NCBI GenBank assembly: GCA_015847255.1
Contig: JADLZK010010889.1
Coordinates: forward strand, 1 to 64,000
Direction: 5' to 3'
Length of the DNA stretch: 64,000 nucleotides
Source: Hyparrhenia diplandra
Lineage: Eukaryota > Streptophyta > Magnoliopsida > Poales > Poaceae
Positions 22,801-34,226 of this stretch are shown in pieces. Numbering within the stretch: the stretch's first letter is position 1; the number at the start of each line of letters is the position of its first letter. The position numbers and the translations under genes were made by a program. The notes under the pieces were generated by a model, which made no database searches, had not been told where the DNA came from, and saw nothing but the letters and a program-made list of their open reading frames with translations.

Positions 22801-23749
22801 GTCCTGTTATAGATAAGGATGGATGAGTCAGGGAGTCCGAAGTGCCTCATCTTCCCTGCTCTATCTGTAACACGCGTGACTCGCGTGGGTCATGGATGAG
22901 CCCAAGAGGCTCACCCCACTTATTCTTCCTTTGAATCTTCAGATGTTAGAGAAATCTCTTAGCCGTTTATTGTCATGACATCCCTTGTCCTCCAGTGATA
23001 GCAATGATGCTGGTAGAAGGCCTTCAAGATCGGCTTCCTCTGGTGCATGGGAGCAGCATTGGCAGCTCATCTTAGGTGCTAGTGGAAGCTTTGAGAAGAT
23101 AGGAGGAACGCCACTGTTGGTTGCCCGGTGGTACTGATTACAGTTTGTGGTCAGGGTCCTCGTGGTGCCACAATTGGCTCCATCGGGGCTGCTGGGGTGC
23201 TGATGGCTATATTACCATCAAAGCACCTATGGTGGCTCTCCGCGAGTGAGGTGCACAGTGATGCTCCCCATGGCTACCGAACATTTATGCATTTTTTTTG
23301 AGTAACTGGACCCTAGACCATAAGATAGTTTGACTGCCCTAAGGCCGATAATCTTCGAGTGGTATCTTTCGATTGCTAATGCTTCGACTTAAGAGTCAGA
23401 CCTCGCGGACTGTTTTTTATTCGAGTGGCTCCAGTATGGATCCACTAAGTGAATGACTATCGTGTTGCAGCTGGGCAGTAGTGAATGTCATCCTTCAAGT
23501 TGCTATCTGGTAAAACGAGTGGAATATGTTCCTTAGTATAAGAACACAGCGTAATAGACCCTGCGTGGGGCACGCCATAAACTCTTTTTTCCACATTGGA
23601 GAGCCTCCTACTAGTCCAATTTTTATATTAACTCTTTTTTCCTATTATATTAACTAGTCCATCAACCCATGCTATCGCACGAGCAAGAATCTTAGAAGAC
23701 ATAAACATTATTTACTATTTAATACCTTTGACTAATAAAAAAATATTTA

Positions 23750-24440
23750 TCAGTAGTACAGCTTGAAGTGAAATCGAAGATCGGATAGCGATGCTAACCT
23801 CAAGATAGAGAGGTTCTTATGTTTGTCCCCCAATGCAACTGGTTGCCCCTGTTGCATGAGGACAACACCTGCCCCGTCGGCAGAAGCGTCTATTTCCACT
23901 GTAAAAGTGCTGTCAAAGTTGGTACAGCCAAAACTGGGGTGGTTGCTTGCTTCAATTTTCTGAAAGCCAATTTTGATAGATGGGTGCAATGGAAGGTCTT
24001 CTGCTTGAGCAAATCAGTTAACGGTGTAGCAAAGATGCCATAATGCTTCACAAAATGGCGATAGCTAGTGAGGCCGAGAAAACCTCCGAGCTCAGTGAAA
24101 GAAGGCACTGGCCAGTGTAACATGGCTGCTATTTTGGATGGGTCAGATTGGCCAAATGAACACTGGCTGGCTTTGAGGAAAAGTGTGTGTTGTTGAAGCA
24201 CCGCCAACACTTGGCGTAGATGATCTGTATGGGCCTCCATTGTGGAACCATAGATAAGGATATCGTCTGAAAAGACAAGCACAAACTTTCACAGAATTGG
24301 TTGAAGCACTTCATTCATAAGGCACTTATATCCCTTGTGAAGGTTACTGTATCCAAAGAATGCACCTAGCTTAGATTAAAGATCAAGTTTTTTCTGTATT
24401 GTATGGCCCGTGATTTGGTCAACAAGTACAGCAAAAAAAA
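23750..24440 (-). pseudogene. Ty3/Gypsy reverse transcriptase-RNase H fragment
   Basis: A minus-strand frame shows LVFSDDILIYG (the reverse-transcriptase catalytic box with SDD), HTDHLRQVLAVLQQH, LGGFLGLTSYRHFVKHYG and, after a frame change, EIDASADGAGVVLMQQGQPVA from RNase H. This order is standard for a Gypsy polymerase. Only part of the polyprotein remains, with no gag, integrase or LTR nearby. It is unrelated to the Tat-like element at 26154. Confidence 0.85.
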
Positions 24441-24600
24441 AAAAAAGAACAGAGTAAACTGGTTTTTCCTCAAAGTATTTTTCCAAGGGTGTTGAGAAGG
24501 TAATGACTTTATTTGGGGTCCAGTTAATCAGAAAAATAGTAGATATAAATGCTTCATCCTAAAACTTAAGGGTCATGGACGCATGAGCAAGGTAACAAGA

Positions 24601-24891
24601 CACTACGCCGATAGTGATTGCTTTTCACTGCCGGTTCATAATCCTAGAATTTAAAAAATTCTGGGGAATCTATTCACCCGGCAGTGAAGGCACCTATCAA
24701 TGCCGGTTCAAGCCACGAACCGGTAGTGATATATCACTGCTGGATCAAGCTACAAACCGGCTGTGATAAGTGTGATATCACTGCCGGCTCAGGTTGCGAC
24801 CCGACAGTGATATGTCACTGCCGGTTCATGGCTTGAGCCAGCAGAGACATAAAGATATCATTACTGGGTTATATATATTGACCCAGTAGTG
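24601..24891. mobile_element. CACTA-like terminus with ATCACTGCCGGTTC subterminal repeats
   Basis: It starts CACTACGCCGATAGTG and carries about eight TATCACTGCCGGTTC/GAACCGGCAGTGATA-like units. CAGTAGTG near 24891 could be the opposite end, but flanking triplets differ (AGA versus GTC), so a complete element is not supported. 24892-25530 holds no recognisable gene. Confidence 0.45.
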
Positions 24892-26148
24892 GTCTTTGTC
24901 ATTGGATCAACCTATCACCATTGCTTCTGGTTATAAAACAGGTGTCCGGAAGCCTCCATGAATAGATGAGGTCCAATGCCGGCCATTTGAAGTCCCACAT
25001 GGATTCAATCAATTAGCTCATTGTTCCACCATTTATAGTCTCAATATGTGTTCTCTGTAGGAGAAATCCCTCCATATACACCTTTCGTTCATAGTCAAAA
25101 TGGTGCACGTGTGGTACTAGAAGAATGTTCATGAAGATAGAGCCACGCCAACGACAGGGCATGCTGGCAGCAAAGCGTGCCCCGGTTGGTTGTTAGTCGG
25201 TGTTGAGCCAGCGGCATTGGCTCATCACTGCAAGAGGCATAGGCTCGTCACGGCTCGCCGCCCTAGTGGCTCCTCCACCCCCTCTGGCATGCTCTTGCAC
25301 CTTTGAGACCTCGAGATGTGGTTATATTATAATGTGTTTGTAAACTTCATTGTTAACATTGGCCTAGTCAAAAAAAGGTTGTACCTCTTTGACAAAAAGA
25401 TCTTTGTTATCGTATATGCAATTTTATTTTAAGGTCTTTGTAATCGTATGTTTGATGTACCCTAAATCTTACTTAACATGCAATTTATTTGTTCATAATT
25501 TTTTTACATAGTGCAATCTAGCAGGGAAAAGAACATGAAACATTTACATAGTGGCCGGCAGGTTGAGTGCTCTGTCCATCAGCTGGATCACGGCCCAGCT
25601 TTAGTGCGATCTGCAGGAAAAAGCATAGGCGTCCATGTCCATTCCATTTAAAGATTTGCAAATAAATCTATGCTTGGCCACACTGTCCACGAGTGATCTG
25701 GTACAATTATTCATGCTTTAAAATGTCCCCACTCGAGTCCTTATCTCTCTCTTTTGCTGACTACTAGCTATACTACTCTTTAACTTTCAATAGATTCTTT
25801 CCTCCTACACTAAGGAAATTCAAGTTAGGCAGCTAGCTTTATCCTTAGCATGCAACGTTGCTATCCTGACTCAGTGTGAATCGTTTGCCTTGCCTTATCT
25901 AAGCCACTACTTGCTCTCTGCTTTGGTGTTGTTGACACACATGGACAAATTTGATGTGAACGAAATCGTTGAAGCATTTCGATCAAGGAAACTCAATGCA
26001 GTAGCATATAGGGCAGGCTTGTTTGGGCCGAAGAGATTTTGGGCTTTTGATTGAAAAGCTAGTTTTTCTTACTTTTGGCTGCTGGTTTTTTTCTATTGGC
26101 TTTTGTAAAAATCTTTTAGGTTCTCAGCATATCAAGATCCACAACAAT

Positions 26149-26153
26149 ACCTC
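26149..26153. repeat. Target-site duplication of the Gypsy element (left)
   Basis: ACCTC here and ACCTC at 38713-38717 flank the element; copy A shows the uninterrupted related site (AATATCTCTGAACCAG, near 5631). Confidence 0.92.
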
Positions 26154-26654
26154 TGTTCGGTTCTAACTTTGATTCCTATTAAACTTTCGTCCCAGACTTT
26201 GATGATTTCAGGACACGCAAACTGTTTACAGGATAGAAGCTGAGTTTAAATACCGAAGGTGGCCAGCGGGACGTTAACTTCGCAGAAGAGCGACAAAGGG
26301 TGAAAGTAGAGAGACTGAAATCTAGGACCCGGCGAAGATGATCATGGCGACTTCGCTATGAAGTCACGTAAAACAGTTTTGGAGGAAAGAGAAGCATCGC
26401 GAAGACAAAGATTATACCGAAGCATCGCGAAGACAAAGATTATACCTGAAGTATCGCAAAGATGAAGATTATACCTTCGCTAGGAAAGATATATTGTAAA
26501 AAGTTCATTTCAAGATTCTTAGTATTTTTGCACCATTACGAAGTCGGGGGGCCTATAAATACCCCACGACATCCTTTGTACTTGCTATGTTGAATGGCCA
26601 CTTTGTAAACCATATCATCATCAATAAAGTGTTGTGTTGAGCAATCACCCAACA
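26154..26654 (+). repeat. 5' LTR of the Gypsy element
   Basis: 501 bp, from TGTTCGGTTC to CACCCAACA. It holds a TATA box (CCTATAAATACC, 26552-26563) and three tandem units of about 28 bp around GCATCGCGAAGACAAAG (26394-26477). Confidence 0.93.
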
Positions 26655-26657
26655 TCT

Positions 26658-26670
26658 TGGCGCCCACCGT
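26658..26670 (+). promoter_or_regulatory. Primer-binding site of the Gypsy element
   Basis: TGGCGCCCACCGT starts three bases after the 5' LTR, the expected position for tRNA priming. The TGGCGCC form is common in grass Gypsy elements. I did not assign the tRNA. Confidence 0.7.
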
Positions 26671-26859
26671 TTGTGTGAGCAACGATCTATCCCACGGCCA
26701 TCAAGAAATCATGGGAAGACCTCCCAAGAACAAGTCGGCAAGTCTTCTTAGAAGAAACAACAAAATGAAGATGAAGTACCAAGAACAAGCGAAGACAACG
26801 TCTCCAAAGAAGTCATTCCCCACAAAAATCAAAGCGAAGAAGCAAGAAAGTTGCAAGAA

Positions 26860-29733
26860 CTAGAAGAAGAGTTGATCAAAAAGAGAAAAGAGTTAGAAGC
26901 TTGCAAAGCGTAACTAGAGAAAAGACAACGAAAACAAAGAATAGAGGAAGCTGAAGCAAAGATAAGAAGATTGAACGAAGAACTCAACGATCAAGACCGC
27001 GAAGTCATCATCACAGATGAAACCAAAACCAATCAAGGCAACGAAAAGGCAATAGTCACAATCGACCCAGAATCTCCATTATCAGTAGATCTACAAATGG
27101 CAAAATGGCCAAAAGGCTTCAAGTTCAATGTCATACCAACATATGAAGGCTTAACAGATCCAAGACAATTTTTGATGAGCTTTGAAGCAGCAGTTGAATC
27201 AGGAGGAGGAGATGATAAAACGCTAGCGAAGGCACTTATCATGGCAATGAAAGGACCAGCTCAGAAATGGTATGCTTCACTCAAGCCAAGATCACTCAAA
27301 AATTGGGAACAACTCAGAACAACTTTGTTAGTTGATTTCCAAGGATTCCAGCACACAGGATTAACAAGTGATGATCTGTTTGATATCAAGCAATATCCGA
27401 AAGAGCCAATAATTCAATATTACAAAAGGTTCATCCAAATGAAGACCCAAATTCCAGACGTATCAGACGAAGTCATAATCATTGCTGCAATCAGGGGCCT
27501 TAGAGCCGGACAATTGTCTTCGCACCTCAAAAGAGAGAGACCAACAACTGTTGCTCAGCTATATGAGGAATTTCAAAAGTATGCAAGATCAGACGATGAT
27601 TTTAGAAAGAAGACTGAAGAAGAGAACGCACAAAGAAATCAAGCGAAGTCAAACAATCAGTTCAAGCCGCAAAATTTTGAGCGAAGACAATACCAATATC
27701 AACCACCACTTCGCATCAATCAAATCAACAATGAACAAAGCGGAGACAACATTCAGGCACCAAACAACCAGCGAAGCCAATATAACAACAGAAACTTCAA
27801 CAACAGCCAAAGAGGAGGCTTCAATCAAGCAAGATTTGGAGAAAGAAGAATACTAAAGCCTGAAGAAATGTATTGCATCATTCATGGCAAAGGGGCTGGT
27901 CATACCTCCAAAATGTGTCCAATGGTAAAGAAGAGCATAGAGCAAGTACAACAAGAAGGCAAATTGATGGAAAATCAAAGATCAATAAACTTGTTGTCTC
28001 AAGCAAGTACTTCACACAATCAAGCATATTACGACCCAAGTTACAACCAGCAAGTGTTACCAGGTCCACCACCAATATACAATTACCAACCTTTGGCAAT
28101 AGCTCCACCACAATGGGGGCGAACGCAAAATACACAGCCCGAAGCTTCCGTGGCAAACAACATTCCAAATACTCAAAACAATGGTTCACCAGCCGTATCA
28201 GCAGCAAGTAGAGGTAGAATAATGATAATTTGTGGAGGAAACAGCATAGAGCATTCAACGAACAATGAGAGAAGAAACTATTTTCGAAGAGTCAATGCAA
28301 TAACAATGGAAGGCCCTTACAAAAAAACAAGATGGTCACACCAACCGATTATCTTCACAGAACAAGACATGAAACTCAAAGACTATCCACACATGGATGC
28401 CATGGTCATAGAAGCAAACATTGATGGCTGGGACGTTACAAAAATTCTAGTGGATGGAGGAAGCTCCGCAGACATACTCTTCGCATCAACCCTCGATGCA
28501 ATGCAAATCAAAAGGCAAAACTTGGGAAGGGCAGAATATCCACTGGTTGGCTTCGGCGGCAAAAGGATAAACTCAATTGAAAGAATTGTGTTGCCAGTAT
28601 CTTTCAAAACACAAAACAATGCAAGAACAGAACAAGTAGCATTCGATATTGTTGAAATGCATAGCCAGTACAATGCCATATTCGGAAGAGGGAGCCTAAA
28701 CATCTTTGAAGCCGTTATCAACTACTCTTACCTGTGCATGAAAGTCCCAGCACTTAATGGGCCAATATCAATCCATGGGAATCAAACAGAAGCAAGAAAC
28801 ATTGAGAAAGACTCAACTCCGGCACAAAGAAACATTTTGGCAATCGAAGAGATCGAAGAAGAGGAAAAAGAAACAGAAAATGCGAAGTCTCAAAAGAAAG
28901 CGAAGACATGCTCCAAGGCAGAAACTAAAAAAGTTTTGTTAGATCCAATGGTAGCAGACAAGAAAGTTATCATAGGCGCTAATCTAGCAAAAGAAGAAGA
29001 AGAACAGTTGATAAGCTTCTTAAGAAGTAACCAAGATGTCTTCGCATGGTCAGCAAAAGATCTAGAAGGAGTCAGCAGAGACATTATCGAGCATCGCCTA
29101 AATATCGATCCAAGTTTCAAGCCAAAGAAACAAAAATTAAGAAAGATCTCCAAAGACAGAACAATGGCCGCGAAGGCTAAAGTTCAAAGACTGCTCGATG
29201 CAAAGGTCATAAGAGAAGTCCAATTCACAACTTGGCTAGCCAACATTGTGATGGTGAAGAAAAGCAATGGAAAGTGGAGGATGTGTATAGATTTCACAGA
29301 TCTCAACAAAGCTTGCCCTAAAGACAACTTCCCTCTACCAAGAATCGACACACTTGTCGATCAAGCCGCGGGAAGCGAAATGCTAAGTTTCCTCGATTGT
29401 TTTTCGGGATACCATCAAATCTACATGAAAAAAGAAGATGAAGAAAAGACAAGTTTTATCACACCATTTGGAACTTACTGCTTCCAAAGAATGGCAGAGG
29501 GGCTTCGCAATGCCGGGTCAAGCTTCATCAGAATGACTTCAGTAGCACTCAAAGATCAAATTGGAGACAATCTGTTGGCATATGTTGATGACATAATAGT
29601 AAAAAGCAAGAAACGCGAAGACCACATAAAGGACTTGAATCGGACATTTGAGAACTTGAGAAAGTCAAATCTCAAACTCAACCACGAAAAATGTACTTTC
29701 GAGTACAAAACGGCAAAATCCTCGGATGCATAG
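26860..29733 (+). pseudogene. Gypsy gag-protease-reverse transcriptase polyprotein, frameshifted
   Basis: A coiled-coil leader (EELIKKRKELEACKA) is cut by an in-frame TAA at 26910. A frame of about 920 codons from 26971 then holds the gag capsid domain (VIPTYEGLTDPRQFL; KGPAQKWYASL), a zinc-knuckle-like CIIHGKGAGHTSKMC, an aspartic protease motif (LVDGGSSADIL) and the reverse transcriptase (WRMCIDFTDLNKACPKD, FGTYCFQRM, and the catalytic box AYVDDIIV). The frame is lost near 29710; the next frame carries GKILGCIVS. It makes the particle and copies RNA to DNA in related active elements; this copy is broken. Confidence 0.92.
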
Positions 29734-32157
29734 TTTCAAAGAAAAGACATCGACCCAAATCCGGAGAAGATAAAAGCGGAATGGAAACGAAGTTCCAAAG
29801 AACATCAAAGACATCCAAAAGTTAACAGGGAAGATTGGCTTATTTGAGCAGATTCATATCAAAGTCGTGAGAAAAAAGCTTTCCAATATTTCAAAAACTA
29901 AAAGGGGTGAAGACAAACTTCGCATGGGGAGAAGAGCAACAAAGAGCTTTTGAAGAAATAAAGAAATATCTCTCCAGTCCTTCAACATTAACAACAGCAA
30001 ATATTGACCAAGAATTGCTCCTTTACATCTCAAAGATCCGAGAAGGCCGTAAGCGCAGTTCTAGTTCAAGAAAAGAGAAAGACCACGCAAAGAAGCAAGA
30101 ACCAATCTACTTTGTCTCCGAAGCCCTTTCGGGTCAAAAATATTTTACTCGAGAGATTGAGAAGATAGCATACGCAGTTAGGCTCATGGCAACAAGAAAG
30201 TTGAAGCACTACTTCTTGGCACACAAAGTGAGAATCCCAACGAATCAACCCCTCAAAGATGTCCTACAAAGTCAGTAAATCTTCGGGAAGACTTGGCAAG
30301 TGGGCAGCTGAAATCTCACAATACTTCATTGAATTCGAAAAAATCAAGAATAAAATCACAAGTATTAGCAGATTTTATCTCGGATTGGACACCAAACAAC
30401 AAATCACGAAGATCAAAAAGACCATCAAGAATGGACTCTATCTTGTCAAGAATGGACAATGAACCGTGATGGAGCATGGGGCTCGCAGGGCTGGAGTAGC
30501 AGCAATAATCACTTCGCCATTTGGCGTCAAGATGAAATATGCAGCAAGACTAGAATTTCGATGCACAAACAACATCGCGGAGTATGAAGCAGTGTTGCTG
30601 GGGCTTCGCAAGGCAAGAGCAATGGGAGTACAAAAGATTCTGATCAAAACTGACTCTCAAGTTGTAGCAGGGCATGTTGAGAAAAACTACAAGGCAAAAG
30701 ACCCTGAGCTAGCAAAATATTTGCAGAGTATCAGAGATCAAGAAAAACACTTCGAAGGATTCACAGTGCGAAGCATTTCAAGAACAAACAACGAAGAAGC
30801 GGATGAAATTGCAAAAGCTGCAGCCCAAAAAGTAAAATTACCACCAGATATGTTCTATCAAGTACTTTCAGAATCTTCGATAAAAGCAAAGATTGAAGAA
30901 CCAAAATACATTCACATCATTGAAAGCGAAGACTGGAGATCAGCAATAATAGCTTTCTTAAGAGGGTTTTATGAACCAGAAAGCGAAGTTGAAGAAATAA
31001 GAATGAAACACAAAACAAGAAATTACAAGCTGATCAACAACCAGCTCTTCAAGCATGGCATTTGTGAACCATTACTCAAATGCATTTCAAGCGAAGAGGG
31101 AAAGGAACTACTTCAAGAAATACATAGCGGAGAATGTGGGAATCATGCAGGCCCAAGAGCCATAGCAGGGAAAGCATTTAGGCAAGGATTTTATTGGCCA
31201 ACAGCTCAAAAAGATAGCAAGGAAATAGTGAAAACTTGCCACAACTGTCAAATTTCAGCAAACAAGTCAAATGCCCCAGCAAACCCTATTCAGCACATTG
31301 AACCAACTTGGCCACTTGCAAGATGGGGAATAGACATAATTAGAAAACTCCCTCCAGCTCAGGGCAACCATCAATATGCAATTGTTGCAGTTGAATATTT
31401 CACAAAGTGGATAGAAGCGAAGCCAATCACAAACATGTCATCAACGACAATGAAGAAGTTTCTTTGGCAAAACATAATCTGCAGATTCGGAGTCCCAAGA
31501 CACATAACTTTGGACAATGGAACTCAATTCGATAGCGAAGATTTCAGAAGCTACTGTGAAAGTTTGGGAATCCAACTTTGCTTCGCATCAGTCAGATATC
31601 CACAATCTAATGGTGCCGTCGAAAGAGCAAATGGCATAATATGTGTAGGAATATCAAAAAACCTAGTGGGACTTCCAAAGGGAAAGTGGGTTGAAGAATT
31701 ACCAAGAATTGTTTGGAGTCACAACACAACCACCACAAGATCAACAAAGTTTACACCTTTCAAGTTATTATATGGAGATGAAGCAATGACTCGAGAAGAA
31801 ATCCATTCGAAGGTCCAAGAACAAATGTGGGAATAACAAGCGAAGAAGACCAAAAAGACAAGCAAAGATTTGCTCGAAGAAGAAAGAAACCAAGCCGTGA
31901 TGAATTTGAGAAAATACCAAGAAGAAACAAGCAAATGGTACAACAAGAAGGTGATAAAAAGAGAACTACAACCAGGAGACTTCGTGCTCAAAAGCAAAAG
32001 AAACGAAGACACCGTGGGAAAATTCCAACAGAAATGGGAAGGACCCTTCGTCATAACAAAATCAAACAGGCAAGGCTCTTACCACTTGGAGAATCTCAAG
32101 GGAGAAGAATTAAGCCACACATGGAACATTAGGGATCTTCGCAAGTACTATCCCTAG
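29734..32157 (+). pseudogene. Gypsy RNase H domains and integrase
   Basis: 29907-30278 carries the RNase H attached to reverse transcriptase (FVSEALSGQKYFTREIEKIAYAV is its landmark region). 30466-31836 is open for 456 codons: a second RNase H-like domain (RCTNNIAEYEAVLLGL; KTDSQVVAGHV), then integrase with a CHNCQ zinc site and D, D, E residues in WGIDIIR, TLDNGTQFDS and NGAVERANG. After a frameshift near 31840 the C-terminus resumes (GKFQQKWEGPFVITKS) and stops at 32157. Two RNase H domains are a known Tat-lineage trait. Frame breaks at about 29710, 30290-30460 and 31840 make it inactive as given. Confidence 0.9.
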
Positions 32158-32492
32158 ATTTTTTCTTTCTACAAGTTTTATGTAAATAAGCAAGTTAGAT
32201 TCAATTCCATAGAAGCATTTTATCAATTTCAATCAAGAGCTGCACTCTTTTTTCCACTCGGGAAACCCTTCGCGCAGGGTGAGTGGTTTTTTAATGAGGC
32301 GAGACTCTATTGTAAATTCTCATATCAAGTATAAATGAGAAAGTAGTTTCCCCAAACTTGTGCATTCTTTACTATTTTCTATTTTTCCAAAGCCGAAAAA
32401 GCAAAATGCTTCAACATCGGCTAAGAGTTTTCACAAAATAAACAACAAGTAGGTATAATTTAAGTACAAAACTAAAATTATTACCTACACAT

Positions 32493-33445
32493 TTCTCTAA
32501 GGAGAATTTTGGCTTCAAATCGAAGTCTTCGCTCCCACTTCGCAAAAAAGAAGGAGACGGCGTTTTCAAACTTCTCTAAGGAGAATTTTTGGCTTCAAAT
32601 CGAAGTCTTCGCTCCCACGTTCGCAAAAAAGAAGGGGACGACGTTTTCAAACTTCTCTAAGGAGAATTTTTGGCTTCAAATCGAAGTCTTCGCTCCCACT
32701 TCGCAAAAAAAAAGAAGGGGACGGCGTTTTCAAACTTCTCTAAGGAGAATTTTTGGCTTCAAATCGAAGTCTTCGGCCCCACTTCGCAAAAAAAGAAGGG
32801 GACGACGTTTTCAAATTTCTCTAAGGAGAATTTTTTAGCTTCAAATCGAAGTCTTCACTCCCACTTCGCAAAAAAAGAAGGGGACGGCGTTTTCAAACTT
32901 CTCTAAGGAGAATTTTTAGCTTCAAATCAAAGTCTTCGCTCCCACTTCGCAAAAAAAGAAGGGGACGACGTTTTCAAATTTCTCTAAGGAGAAATTTTAG
33001 CTTCAAATCGAAGTCTTCGCTCCCACTTTCAAAAAAGAACGGGGACGACGTTTTCAAATTTCTCTAAGGAGAATTTTTGGCTTCAAATCGAAGTCTTCGC
33101 TCCCACTTCGTAAAAAAGGGACGACATTTTCAAACTTCTCTAAGGAGAATTTTTGGCTTCAAATCGAAGTCTTCGGCTCCCACTTCGAAAAAAAAGAAGG
33201 GGATGACGTTTTCAAACTTCTCTAAGGAAAATTTTTGGCTTCAAATCGAAGTCTTCGCTCCCACTTCGCAAAAAGAAGGGAACGACGTTTTCAAACTTTC
33301 TCTTAGGAAAATTTTGACTTCAAATCGAAGTCTACGCTCCTACTTTGCAAAAAGAAAGGGGACGACGTTTTTAAAATTCTCTAAGGAGAAAATTGTGGCT
33401 TCAAATCAAAGTCTTCACTACTACTGCAAGCAAATAAAAAAAAAA
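32493..33445. repeat. Tandem array, 12 units of 76-83 bp, in the Gypsy 3' region
   Basis: Each unit starts TCTCTAAGGAGAATTTTTGG, then has CTTCAAATCGAAGTCTTCGC and an A-rich plus GGGGACGACG segment. Unit starts are near 32493, 32573, 32654, 32737, 32818, 32900, 32981, 33061, 33137, 33220, 33298 and 33375. Unit lengths vary mostly in the A run. Open frames across it are by-products of the repeat. Confidence 0.95.
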
Positions 33446-33634
33446 AGCAATGAAGTTTTCAAATTTCAAAATCACACAAACTTTCATAAAAACAACTTGA
33501 CTTCCTTATAAGAATTCTTCAAGTTACAAAAGATAGTAATACATCATACAAAACATTTATTCAAGTTTACATACAACATGAATATACAATACATAACTGA
33601 TCAAAATTCTTTGAGGCAACACTAGTTCTTTGCT

Positions 33635-34069
33635 TCACTCGAGAATATCTTCAACAACTTCGTTGATTATTTTATCTACCGCGTCTTGGAAATTTTCCCC
33701 AAAAACAAAGCTTGGGGATGCACTTGAGCATGATGACTGAAACAAAAAAAAAAAAAAGGCAAGAACTAAGAACAAGAAAAGATAAAACGCAAGAAAAAGT
33801 TTGACTACACAAATATTACCCGGTCCAACACTACTAAAATCGACAACCCTAGGCATCCTATAAGAAGTCTTCGCATTAGATCTCCCAAGACATTTATTCA
33901 CAAAAGCACCAACATCAGCACCACCGGAAGCCTCATGAACATTCAAGAAATTTGAAGTCTCAAAAACAAAGTTATCCTTCGCAATCATAAGGGTAAAATA
34001 GGGTATCATATCCTGCTTGAGGCCGCTTGAGGAACCTACGCGGGATATCCCAAAGTCAAAATTCCACAA
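33635..34069 (-). other. Antisense open frame in the Gypsy element, distal part
   Basis: An open minus-strand frame with MPRVVDFSSVGPG near its middle and EVVEDILE before the stop. A canonical intron (33819-33737: GTAATATTTGTG...TTTTGTTTCAG) can be read in the same strand, but the acidic C-terminal frame is the one read without splicing. It lies past the stop codon of the main antisense gene (34227), so it is either a second gene or an alternative end. No family recognised. Confidence 0.4.
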
Positions 34070-34226
34070 AAATAATCATAAACGCAATCTATCTTCACAT
34101 TAAAAATAGCTTCGTAGTTTAGAAACTATAAAGTTAACAAGACCAGACAAATCGTTAACTTAACAAATCTACAATAATTCTTGCCAACATGTTTTCCTTC
34201 TCCTCCCAAAACACTCAAAATAAAAA

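Noticed and set aside
24601..24891. Complete small CACTA from CACTACGCC to CAGTAGTG
   Set aside because: Flanking triplets do not match (AGA versus GTC) and the ends are poor inverted repeats; kept only as a terminus-like remnant.
32493..33445. Regularly spaced repeats resembling a CRISPR array
   Set aside because: There are no unique spacers; the whole unit repeats, and the context is a plant retrotransposon.
32509..33511. Open frames repeating a NFSKENF(W)LQIEVF motif
   Set aside because: They are a by-product of the 76-83 bp tandem array; unit lengths that are not multiples of three break the frame repeatedly.
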